Both the position numbers and the translations under genes were made by a program. A DNA stretch of 21,081 nt from Deltaproteobacteria bacterium UBA5756 (lineage in GTDB: Bacteria > Desulfobacterota > Syntrophorhabdia > Syntrophorhabdales > Syntrophorhabdaceae). Below the pieces are notes generated by a model. It did no database searches, was not told the origin of the DNA, and saw only the letters and a list, made by a program, of their open reading frames with translations. How positions within the stretch are numbered: the stretch's first letter is position 1; every line of letters begins with the position of its first letter. This document shows positions 1-7,092 of this stretch, in pieces. The DNA lies in NCBI GenBank assembly GCA_002418985.1, contig DIFE01000087.1, positions 1-21,081 on the forward strand, written 5' to 3'.

Positions 1-25
1 CGTTCGAATCGCGGCGGGCGCGCCA
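1..25 (+). tRNA. tRNA 3' end (probably tRNA-Arg), cut by window start
   Basis: The first 25 bases read as the end of a tRNA: a TTCGAAT T-loop, the 3' half of the T-stem (CGCGG), a 7-base acceptor strand (CGGGCGC), discriminator G and an encoded CCA at 23-25. The matching 5' acceptor strand would be GCGCCCG, and this acceptor plus G discriminator is the one I recall for bacterial tRNA-Arg(CCG). The anticodon lies outside the window, so the amino-acid identity is inference; the tRNA call itself is well supported. Confidence 0.8.
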
Positions 26-107
26 TTGAACTCGATTCAGCAATCATTTGAAGATTTGTGAAGAGCTTGATGCCCGCAGAATAGACCAGGTTCGAGGGGG
101 CGGGATA

Positions 108-1853
108 TCAGACCAGATCTCTCTTGGGCCAGAGAACCTTATTGGTCTTTACGTCGATAATGCCCCGATAGTTGATCCTGACTTCGGGCAGAAAATCGTT
201 TGGCAGGAAAACAAGGCTGTACAAGGGGTCGTGATGGGGGTATCCCTTTGAAAAAAGGATTGATTGAAATTCTTTCTCTTTTTCGGCGAGAGCGGGCAGG
301 CTCTTCTCCGACATGACTCCGCCGATGGGCAGCGGCAGTTCGTAGCAGGGTTTGCCCTTGTCGTACATGACGATACCTCCCTTTATTTCAAGGACTCTGT
401 TTACCGCCGTCTTCATCGCCTCGGTGTTGCTTCCGATGACCAGTATCTGCGCCGCCGTATTGTAAGTGGAAACGAGGGCTTCAATTCCATTGCCGAAGCC
501 CTTGAGGAGCCCCGTGGTTATCCAATTGCCGTCCCTGCTTATGACGGCGACGGCGAGAAACCGCGACGTGTCAACATCCAGGAACCCGTCTTGGGAATCG
601 AAATCGGTCCAATCGGTCCGCGTGATCGCGGGATTGAGAAGCTCGATAACGGGAAAACGGGTGATTTGACCGGAAACGGGGATTCTGAATAGGTCGCTGT
701 TTGCGACCCACTCGCGTTTGGAGAAGGAAGCGGCGGGAAAGTATTTTTCCCATTCCACCTCGGGGAACGGTTCAACGAGGCGACCTTTTTCGGCTACTAC
801 TTTGCCCCTGGAAATGACGGTCTCCGGGGTGGGGTTAAGAATGTCTTCCAGGATGACCATATCGGCGTCCCGTCCGGGAGCGATTCCTCCGATCTTGTGG
901 TCAAATCCGAAATAGACCGCCGGGTTGATGGTCACCATTCGATAGACGCTGATCGGATCGATACCTTCTTTGAGGGCTATCCTGATCAAATGATCGGTAA
1001 CACCGTGCCGGTGATAGTATTCCGGCATTGAACCGTCGGTCGTCAGCAGAAGGCGATCGGTGAGGACGCGGCTCCTGGCGACTGTCTTGAGAAGCAGGCT
1101 TAAATCCGGCCGAAGGGAGCTTTCCCGCAGCATAACGTAGAAGCCCAATCTCAGCCTGTCGAGAACGTTCTGACCGTTGATGCTTTCATGGCAGGATTCG
1201 ATGCCCGCCATGGCAAGCCGGTTCAGTTTATCGTACTTGGCACCCGCGGTGTGACCATCGACCCTTTTCTTCAGTTCTTTGGTTCTGGTGATCACCCGGG
1301 CCATTTCCGGATCACCGTCGATCAAGTCCATCCATCGTGTGATCTCTCCGATGGATTGGATCCCGGGGTTCTCAAGGACATCGATGAGATTTTTCACTGA
1401 AAAAACCTGCTTTTCATCTTTCATGGGAGACTGCGGCGCCGTCCTCAGTGACCAGTAATACTTTATGGGCATTTTCGAGAAGGCGTCCATGAAGTCCTGA
1501 AAAAGCTTCGGCCCCATTTCAATGTAGAAGATCAGGTTGTCGCTGAAGGCGGTTGTGGTTCCTCGCCGTAGCGCCTCTTCGCCGATTGACACCGGGTTGT
1601 AAACGTCCCAGGGATGAAAATGCGGTTCTATGTAGCCGGGCGCGATGATCTTACCGCCGACCTCGAGGATCCTCGTTCCTTTTCCGGCCTGATGTGTGGA
1701 AGGACCCACATAAGTAATCTTTTCATTCTTTACTGCAACGTTGGCCTCGAGCAGTTCCCCGGAATAGACGTTGATAAGGGTCCCGCCGGTAAGAAAGAGG
1801 TCAGCCGGTTCGTTATAAGGCGAAGTGTGGTGTGAGGAAAGGTGTTTGTCCAT
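108..1853 (-). CDS. ade: Adenine deaminase-like amidohydrolase (COG1001 family)
   Basis: A 581-residue metal-dependent amidohydrolase resembling adenine deaminase, which converts adenine to hypoxanthine and ammonia in the cytoplasm. The N-terminal beta domain is followed by a TIM barrel with metal/catalytic motifs: PHFHP (HxH, around residue 77), SIGEITR, RVDGHTAG, ESCHES and TTDGS. The family C-terminal domain is present, with the ELPLPIGGVMS segment and a closing RGIIDVKT. The motifs differ from the textbook enzyme (HTAG for HAPG, TTDG for TDDR, HPWD for HIES), so it belongs to a divergent branch and the exact substrate is uncertain. Length is normal for the family (about 550-600). No good Shine-Dalgarno is seen before the only early ATG. 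It is the last of three minus-strand genes, 85 bp after the CoA-binding gene. Confidence 0.82.
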   Translation of the reverse strand: MDKHLSSHHTSPYNEPADLFLTGGTLINVYSGELLEANVAVKNEKITYVGPSTHQAGKGTRILEVGGKIIAPGYIEPHFHPWDVYNPVSIGEEALRRGTTTAFSDNLIFYIEMGPKLFQDFMDAFSKMPIKYYWSLRTAPQSPMKDEKQVFSVKNLIDVLENPGIQSIGEITRWMDLIDGDPEMARVITRTKELKKRVDGHTAGAKYDKLNRLAMAGIESCHESINGQNVLDRLRLGFYVMLRESSLRPDLSLLLKTVARSRVLTDRLLLTTDGSMPEYYHRHGVTDHLIRIALKEGIDPISVYRMVTINPAVYFGFDHKIGGIAPGRDADMVILEDILNPTPETVISRGKVVAEKGRLVEPFPEVEWEKYFPAASFSKREWVANSDLFRIPVSGQITRFPVIELLNPAITRTDWTDFDSQDGFLDVDTSRFLAVAVISRDGNWITTGLLKGFGNGIEALVSTYNTAAQILVIGSNTEAMKTAVNRVLEIKGGIVMYDKGKPCYELPLPIGGVMSEKSLPALAEKEKEFQSILFSKGYPHHDPLYSLVFLPNDFLPEVRINYRGIIDVKTNKVLWPKRDLV

Positions 1854-1938
1854 GATTGTAATAGTACCTTTATTAGATGGCGACTGGTTATTCTGGCGAT
1901 ACCTTCTATCTCAAAGCCCGGCAGGGGGCCAGTCATTC

Positions 1939-2349
1939 TTATTTTTTGAACAGCTTTGCATATTCCTGTTTGATACATTGGTCCATGAAGAAGGGGATAT
2001 TGCTCGATTCAGTCAGTTTTCTGGCTTCCTCGTTCACGATGCCAAGCTGGGGCCAGATTGCCTTCGGAGCAAGCTTGATCGCTTCCTCCACAACGGGCAG
2101 GACGTTTTCGGCCTTCATGAATATATCGACAATGTCGATCTTCTCCGGCACGTCGGAAAGCGACGGATACGATTTCTGTCCCAGTATTTCGGCATGGTAG
2201 GGGTTGACGGGAATAATCCTGTACCCGTGGGCTATGAGGTAGACGGCGACGACATTGCTTGCCTTCTGTTCGTCCAATGACAGGCCGACGATCGCTATGA
2301 CACGCGATTCCTCGAGGAGCTTCCTTTTTTCATCGTCCCTGTCTTCCAT
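1939..2349 (-). CDS. CoA-binding (YccU-type) protein
   Basis: A 136-residue single-domain protein of the CoA_binding_2 / COG1832 type, a Rossmann-like fold related to the CoA-binding domain of succinyl-CoA synthetase. The fold signature is visible: VIAIVGLS near the N-terminus as the first strand and glycine turn, YRIIPVNPYH at the second strand, IDIVDIFMKAENV in the middle, then AIWPQLGIVNEEA and an MDQCIKQEYAKL end with the typical conserved Cys. The molecular role of this family is poorly known. The start has a strong Shine-Dalgarno (GGGGAGGGGCC before ATG). It starts 17 bp after the thiol-disulfide protein gene, so the two are probably cotranscribed. Confidence 0.85.
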   Translation of the reverse strand: MEDRDDEKRKLLEESRVIAIVGLSLDEQKASNVVAVYLIAHGYRIIPVNPYHAEILGQKSYPSLSDVPEKIDIVDIFMKAENVLPVVEEAIKLAPKAIWPQLGIVNEEARKLTESSNIPFFMDQCIKQEYAKLFKK

Positions 2350-2366
2350 GGCCCCTCCCCGTCGGG

Positions 2367-2948
2367 CTATTTCAGGCTTTCCAGCATTTTAATTATGTTC
2401 GCCGACCCCTGATGGAATTCCTTTTTGTCGTCCCGCACCACAACACAGGTGGGTGTGGCATTTATATGATCGATGCGGAGGTACCCTTGAAGGATATTGA
2501 AGACAGGTTTGGTGTCGAAGGGCTTCAGTTTGAAACCTTTTGCGGTGAGGAATTCCTGCAGTTTGTCTTTATCGCTGATATTTTGCTGCGCAGCCTCGAA
2601 CAGGGCCGCACGCGCCTTGAGTGCATGGCCTATTTCCTTCCTGGCGTTCAGTATGTAAAGAAAATAGCGGGCATACAGGGCAGAGTGTTTATGCATCGGG
2701 GAGTCGACGAAAGTGATTGTAACGATGTTTCGCTTTACGAGGTCGGCAATGAGGTATTCGACGTTAGGCTCAAGCGTCTTGCAGGCCCCGCAGAAATAAT
2801 CGGAGTAGAGCTTTACCTCGACGTTTCCCTTGCCGAAGGCGAGGAGAAACATGTCTGTGGGTTGGGCGGCCGCCCCCTGTCCGGATATGGCCAAAACGAG
2901 CAGGATCAAGGTGAACAGGGTGATGACACGGGGAAATGCTTTCTTCAT
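2367..2948 (-). CDS. Exported DsbC/DsbG-like thiol-disulfide protein
   Basis: A 193-residue thioredoxin-fold protein with a Sec-type signal peptide: MKK, a hydrophobic stretch (TLFTLILLVLAI) and an AAA-Q cleavage region. It should act in the periplasm. The mature part has SDYFCGACK, a CxxC (CGAC) active site, and near the C-terminus NATPT, the cis-proline loop that faces the active site in thioredoxin folds, with an alpha-helical insertion between. This matches thiol:disulfide interchange proteins of the DsbA/DsbC/DsbG group; which partner it oxidises or reduces cannot be told. An in-frame ATG lies 60 bp further upstream, but it would put 20 non-signal residues before MKK, whereas the ATG at 2946-2948 has AGGA just upstream. 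First gene of the dsb-like / CoA-binding / ade group. Confidence 0.82.
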   Translation of the reverse strand: MKKAFPRVITLFTLILLVLAISGQGAAAQPTDMFLLAFGKGNVEVKLYSDYFCGACKTLEPNVEYLIADLVKRNIVTITFVDSPMHKHSALYARYFLYILNARKEIGHALKARAALFEAAQQNISDKDKLQEFLTAKGFKLKPFDTKPVFNILQGYLRIDHINATPTCVVVRDDKKEFHQGSANIIKMLESLK

Positions 2949-3041
2949 AATCCTAAAGTATGGTCCAGCCAAAGTGGTCTTGTAAAGAAAAAAAAATAGC
3001 GAAGGCAATGCCTCCGGTGCTTTTCAGACAAGCCTTTGCGA

Positions 3042-3070
3042 TTGACACTCCGGCCGTATTTCATTATTTT
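3042..3070 (+). promoter_or_regulatory. Sigma70-type promoter for the 3153-4616 operon
   Basis: A perfect -35 TTGACA (3042-3047) and a -10 TATTTT (3065-3070) are separated by exactly 17 bp. Transcription would start near 3077, leaving a leader of about 75 nt before the first gene. It lies in the gap between divergently transcribed genes and points at the plus-strand operon. Confidence 0.6.
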
Positions 3071-3152
3071 ATTAGTCGAACTGGAAACGTTCTTGCCCGG
3101 ATGATGGTGCACGAATATGTCCGGAAGGAAAGCTCGGCCCCGTGGAGGAGAG

Positions 3153-3491
3153 ATGACCGATAATGACACATGGGGACGCGACCCCCAGATACGCTATATG
3201 CGTGGAGTCTTCGCCGCCATCGAGACGGCCCAGAAAGAGTTTCTTCAGGCGGTCGGCGTCTCGTCACGTGATGAGCGCCTTCGTCGTTTTCGCGAAATAG
3301 CGCTGAAATTTTTTGAGAGATCCTGGGCTTCCGCCATGCAGCGCGGCATAGGGGCTGACGAGCGCTCCGCCGCTGCGATCTACATCTTCTGTCTAGCCAG
3401 GGCATTGTCAATGAGGGGTATCGTTGTTCCAAAAGATGGCCTGCCGGAGGATGCCGCCTTGAAAAAACTGGTCGATGAGGTGCTTAAATGA
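3153..3491 (+). CDS. Hypothetical protein (112 aa, helical)
   Basis: I do not recognise this family. The predicted protein is 112 residues, charged and mostly helical, with several Arg/Glu-rich segments (for example RDERLRRFREIALKFFERS) and no signal peptide, membrane segment or metal motif. I chose the ATG at 3153 because GGAGGAG sits directly upstream; an in-frame ATG at 3117 has no ribosome-binding site. The stop overlaps the next start in an ATGA arrangement (3488-3491), so the two products are likely translationally coupled. It is the first gene of a three-gene plus-strand operon ending in acetolactate decarboxylase. Coding is supported by the operon packing and a good SD; function is unknown. 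Confidence 0.65.
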   Translation: MTDNDTWGRDPQIRYMRGVFAAIETAQKEFLQAVGVSSRDERLRRFREIALKFFERSWASAMQRGIGADERSAAAIYIFCLARALSMRGIVVPKDGLPEDAALKKLVDEVLK

Positions 3492-3823
3492 TCCGTCTTC
3501 GTCTCTTCGGAAGGTGCAGGATCTATCATGATCCCGTGGCCCCCGTCATGCGCGCCCCGGCGCAAATAGGCTGGGATGCCTGGTTTCGCTCCATAGACCT
3601 CGTGACTCCCCAGAAGCTCAAGGGTGAGGAGCTGTTGAGACGGACCCGCGGCTGGTGGACTGTGGAGCCGGATGACGTGGCGGAGGTGGTAAGGCCCTTC
3701 GGTCGTCTTGTGGTGGGGGATGGCGGTGAATTGATGGTGGAATTCGAATCGCAGGGCAAGGCCGATTCTCTGGCTGATGTCCTGAAAGAAAGATTCGGTG
3801 ATCAGGTCCAGCTGGCACCGTAA
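3488..3823 (+). CDS. Hypothetical protein (111 aa)
   Basis: An unrecognised 111-residue protein. It begins with a beta-like segment (MIRLRLFGRCRIYHD), has a Trp-rich centre (GWDAWF, RGWWTVEPDDV) and then a pattern suggesting an alpha/beta fold (FGRLVVGDGGELMVEFES). No signal peptide or membrane helix is visible, so it is probably cytoplasmic. The start codon overlaps the previous stop (ATGA), and the next gene starts 13 bp after its stop. That tight packing is the main evidence for expression. It could form a complex with the upstream gene product; this is inference from coupling only. Confidence 0.62.
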   Translation: MIRLRLFGRCRIYHDPVAPVMRAPAQIGWDAWFRSIDLVTPQKLKGEELLRRTRGWWTVEPDDVAEVVRPFGRLVVGDGGELMVEFESQGKADSLADVLKERFGDQVQLAP

Positions 3824-3836
3824 ATAAAGGCAGGCG

Positions 3837-4616
3837 ATGGATATGACAAAACGTTTCCTATGGGTATTAATGGCAGTGTGCGCTGTTCTTCCGGCGGTCA
3901 TGTGTTTTGCCGGGGAGGATACGATTACGCAGGTATCGACGATAGACGCACTTATGACAGGAGTGTACGACGGTCCGACGACCCTCGGCGAATTGCGCAC
4001 GAAAGGCGATTTTGGCCTCGGGACTTTCGCCACCCTCGACGGGGAGATGGTCCTTCTCGATGGGGTTTTCTATCAGGTGACGTCCACAGGTGCCGTCCTG
4101 CGGCCGGGGCCGGAAGTCAAGACCCCCTTCGCTGCAGTCACCTTCTTCAAGGCGGACAGGACGATTCCTCTCAAGAAAGGCGTCACCTTCACGAGCTTCA
4201 CCGCACGGACCGAAAATGTTTTTCCCACGCGCAACGCCTTCTATGCGATCAAGATCACGGGGACATTCGGCATGGTGAAGGCGAGGAGCGTTCCCGCACA
4301 GAAGAAGCCATACGCGCAGCTGGCGGAGGTTGTAAAGACCCAGCCGGTCTTCGAGTTTACCGACGTTTCCGGAACGATGGTCGGTTTCTGGTGTCCTTCC
4401 TTTGCGAAAGGCGTCAACGTGCCCGGCTATCACCTTCACTTTCTCCGCGCCGACGGGAAGATGGGAGGCCACGTCCTGGATTTTGCCGTCAATAACGCTG
4501 TAATGGAGATCGATGACTCCCGGGAGTTTTCCCTTATTCTCCCCGATGATGCCGCTTTCGATAAAGCCGACCTTGAGCCGGACAGGGCGAAGGAACTGAA
4601 GGCGGTGGAGAAGTAA
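3837..4616 (+). CDS. budA: Exported alpha-acetolactate decarboxylase
   Basis: Alpha-acetolactate decarboxylase converts 2-acetolactate to acetoin and CO2. The 259-residue protein has a clear signal peptide (MTKRF, hydrophobic core, cleavage near VMCFAG), as in the secreted Brevibacillus enzyme. Family landmarks appear in order: GDFGLGTF, LDGEMVLLDG, FYAIKITGTF, the ARSV arginine, KTQPVFEF, GTMVGFW, then the zinc site GYHLHF followed by GGHVLDF. The HxH-x10-H spacing equals that of the known zinc ligands, and the catalytic Arg position in ARSV is kept, so the enzyme should be active. It closes the operon with two unknown genes and is followed by a strong terminator. Catabolic acetoin production is the usual role; why it is exported here is unclear. 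Confidence 0.92.
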   Translation: MDMTKRFLWVLMAVCAVLPAVMCFAGEDTITQVSTIDALMTGVYDGPTTLGELRTKGDFGLGTFATLDGEMVLLDGVFYQVTSTGAVLRPGPEVKTPFAAVTFFKADRTIPLKKGVTFTSFTARTENVFPTRNAFYAIKITGTFGMVKARSVPAQKKPYAQLAEVVKTQPVFEFTDVSGTMVGFWCPSFAKGVNVPGYHLHFLRADGKMGGHVLDFAVNNAVMEIDDSREFSLILPDDAAFDKADLEPDRAKELKAVEK

Positions 4617-4672
4617 GGAAGACGGGGAAAGGGTGAAAGAAAACCAGGAAGACCGGCCCGGATTGTAAAAGA

Positions 4673-4706
4673 AAACGGGGCAAGCATATGTGTGCTTGCC
4701 CCGTTT
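4673..4706. terminator. Bidirectional Rho-independent terminator between budA and lon
   Basis: A perfect 14-bp stem (4673-4686 pairing with 4693-4706) encloses a 6-nt loop. On the minus strand it is followed by a T-rich tract (TTTTCTTTTAC), giving a strong terminator for dnaK-lon. On the plus strand the tail is weaker (GTTTGTTAT) but should still help stop the budA operon. It lies midway between the two convergent stop codons. Confidence 0.88.
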
Positions 4707-4729
4707 GTTATCTCTGAATCCTGCCTGCT

Positions 4730-7084
4730 CTACTTTGGTGCGAGGCAGATTTCTATAGCCTCATCCATCTTTTCTATGAACTTGAAGTCCATGCCGTTCT
4801 TGATGCTCTCGGGGACCTCTTCGAGGTCCTTCTCATTGAGCTTGGGCAGGACAATATTCCTGATCCCGGCGCGCCGTGCGGCGAGGACCTTCTGCTTGAT
4901 CCCTCCCACGGGGAGAACGAGGCCGCGCAGGGTAATTTCCCCTGTCATGGCGACGTCGTTGCGCACCGGTTTGTCCGTCAGCAGAGAGACGAGCGAAACA
5001 AGCATGGTGATGCCTGCCGACGGCCCGTCTTTGGGAATGGCCCCCTGGGGCACGTGCACGTGGAGGTCGTTTTTCTCGAAAAAATCCTCGGGAATCTTGT
5101 AGTCTCCGTACTTGCTCCTGATATAGCTTAATGCCGCCTGGGCCGATTCCTTCATCACGTCGCCGAGCTGTCCCGTCAGCGACAGGCCGCCCTTGCCGCG
5201 CATTTTCGTGGATTCGATGAAAAGTATGTCGCCGCCTGTGGGGGTCCAGGCAAGGCCCGTGGCCACCCCGGAGTATTTTGTGCGCTCCGCGACTTCGGAG
5301 AAGAACTTGATGGGTCCGAGGAAACCGTGGATACTATCGGCGGTGATTATCTGTTTCTGTGTTTTGCCCTGCGCCACGTCCTTGGCAACGGCCCTGCATA
5401 TGGCGGCTATCTCCCTTTCAAGGTTACGGACGCCCGATTCACGTGTATGGGAACGGATCACTACTTTCAGGGCCTCGTCTTCGAATTCGATATGGTCCTC
5501 TGAGAGGCCGTGCTCGGAACGTTCCTTCGGGATAAGGAACTGCCGGGCGATCATAAGCTTTTCCTCCTCGGTGTAACCGGGGAGTTCCAGGACTTCCATC
5601 CGGTCCTTCAGCGCCGGCGGTATCGGGTCAAGCATGTTCGCCGTCGCGATGAACATGACCTTTGAAAGGTCGAAAGGCACCTCCAGATAGTGATCGCTGA
5701 AGGAGAAGTTTTGTTCCGGGTCGAGGACCTCAAGCAGGGCGCTCGACGGATCGCCCCTGAAATCCATACCTATCTTGTCAACCTCGTCGAGCATGAATAT
5801 GGGGTTGTTGGACCCGGCTTTCTTGATACCCTGAACGATGCGGCCGGGAAGGGCGCCGACGTATGTACGCCTGTGCCCGCGTATCTCTGCTTCATCCCTG
5901 ATGCCGCCGAGGGAGATCCTCATGAACTTCCGGCCAAGGGCCCGGGCAATGGACTTGCCCAGCGATGTTTTTCCGACGCCGGGAGGGCCGACGAAACACA
6001 GGATAGGCCCTTTCATGTCGGCTTTGAGTTTTCTCACCGCCAGATACTCCAGGATTCTCTTCTTGACCTTTTCGAGATCGTAATGGTCTTCGTCGAGGAT
6101 CGTCGATGCTCCGTCGATGTCAAGATTATCTTCAGTTGCTTTCGACCACGGCAGCTCGGTGAGCCAGTCGAGGTATGTCCGGGCAACGGTGTATTCCGCC
6201 GACATACTGCTCATCTTTGAAAGCCTGTCGAGTTCCTTGTCGGCAACCTTGCGCACTTCGTCGGGCATCTTCGCGTCTTTTATCTTCTTCTTCAGCTCGT
6301 CTACTTCGTTTATCTTGTCGTCGCTTTCGCCAAGTTCCTTCTGGATGGCCTTGAGCTGTTCGCGCAGGTAGTATTCGCGCTGGGTCTTGTCAATGCCTTC
6401 CTTGACGTGCGACTGGATCTTGCTGCTCAGTTCCAGCGTCTCCACCTCCCTGTTGAGGTAGATCGTTGCTTTCTTCAACCTCTCCTTGAGGTCTATCTTC
6501 TCCAGTATCTCCTGTTTCTCGATCACGGATATGTTGATCGTTGAGGCGATAAGGTCTGCCAGGTTTCCCGGGTTCTCGACCTTGGAGGCTATCTGGGCCA
6601 GCTCCGATGAGAGGTACGGGGCCATTTCTATGGCCTTGCGGTAGAGATTCTTGAGATTGATGTACATCGCATCTATCTCGATATCTTTCTGGTAGTCTTC
6701 GAACACCGGGAGGATGCTTGCCTTGATGTTGGGGTCTGCCTCGGTGAATTCTATGACCTTGCACCGGCACAGTCCCTGGATGACGACCCGTTGGCTGCCG
6801 TCTACCATCTTGACCATTTTCATGATGGTCGCGACGGTCCCGACGGTATAAAGATCCTCAGCTCCCGGGTCTTCTATGTCGGGGTTTTTCTGCGTGATGA
6901 TGGCTATCATCTTGTCTTTACTCATTGCCTCATCGACAAGGCGAATGGATTTTTCACGCCCTACTATGAGGGGCATAACGAGGTCGGGATACGCCACCGT
7001 TCCCCTCAACGGCAGAACGGGTAGTTCCGCCGGTATAAACATCCTGTCTTTTATGCTTTTATCGTTTTTTAAGCCGATTACCAT
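4730..7084 (-). CDS. lon: ATP-dependent Lon protease
   Basis: A 784-residue LonA protease, normal length for the family, which degrades misfolded and regulatory proteins in the cytoplasm. The N-terminal substrate-binding domain begins at LPVLPLRGTVAYPD (residues about 20-33), followed by the coiled-coil segment containing QREYYLREQLKAIQKELG. The AAA+ module has Walker A GPPGVGKTS and Walker B FMLDEVDK. The C-terminal protease domain has the PKDGPSAG serine (about S689) and the GGIKQK lysine (about K732), the correct 43 residues apart for the Ser-Lys dyad. Its Shine-Dalgarno (AGGGGG) overlaps the dnaK stop codon, and the ATG is 8 bp beyond that stop, so dnaK and lon are cotranscribed and probably coupled. 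Confidence 0.98.
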   Translation of the reverse strand: MVIGLKNDKSIKDRMFIPAELPVLPLRGTVAYPDLVMPLIVGREKSIRLVDEAMSKDKMIAIITQKNPDIEDPGAEDLYTVGTVATIMKMVKMVDGSQRVVIQGLCRCKVIEFTEADPNIKASILPVFEDYQKDIEIDAMYINLKNLYRKAIEMAPYLSSELAQIASKVENPGNLADLIASTINISVIEKQEILEKIDLKERLKKATIYLNREVETLELSSKIQSHVKEGIDKTQREYYLREQLKAIQKELGESDDKINEVDELKKKIKDAKMPDEVRKVADKELDRLSKMSSMSAEYTVARTYLDWLTELPWSKATEDNLDIDGASTILDEDHYDLEKVKKRILEYLAVRKLKADMKGPILCFVGPPGVGKTSLGKSIARALGRKFMRISLGGIRDEAEIRGHRRTYVGALPGRIVQGIKKAGSNNPIFMLDEVDKIGMDFRGDPSSALLEVLDPEQNFSFSDHYLEVPFDLSKVMFIATANMLDPIPPALKDRMEVLELPGYTEEEKLMIARQFLIPKERSEHGLSEDHIEFEDEALKVVIRSHTRESGVRNLEREIAAICRAVAKDVAQGKTQKQIITADSIHGFLGPIKFFSEVAERTKYSGVATGLAWTPTGGDILFIESTKMRGKGGLSLTGQLGDVMKESAQAALSYIRSKYGDYKIPEDFFEKNDLHVHVPQGAIPKDGPSAGITMLVSLVSLLTDKPVRNDVAMTGEITLRGLVLPVGGIKQKVLAARRAGIRNIVLPKLNEKDLEEVPESIKNGMDFKFIEKMDEAIEICLAPK

Positions 7085-7092
7085 TATTCCCC

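Noticed and set aside
264..692. Plus-strand open frame inside the adenine deaminase gene
   Set aside because: It is antisense to a well-conserved gene and shows no recognisable protein features; the same holds for other long antisense frames inside dnaK, lon, znuB and zur.
2999..3040. Inverted repeat GCGAAGGC ... GCCTTTGC between divergent genes
   Set aside because: The arms are far apart with one wobble pair, and it lies at gene starts rather than ends, so neither a terminator nor a clear operator is supported.
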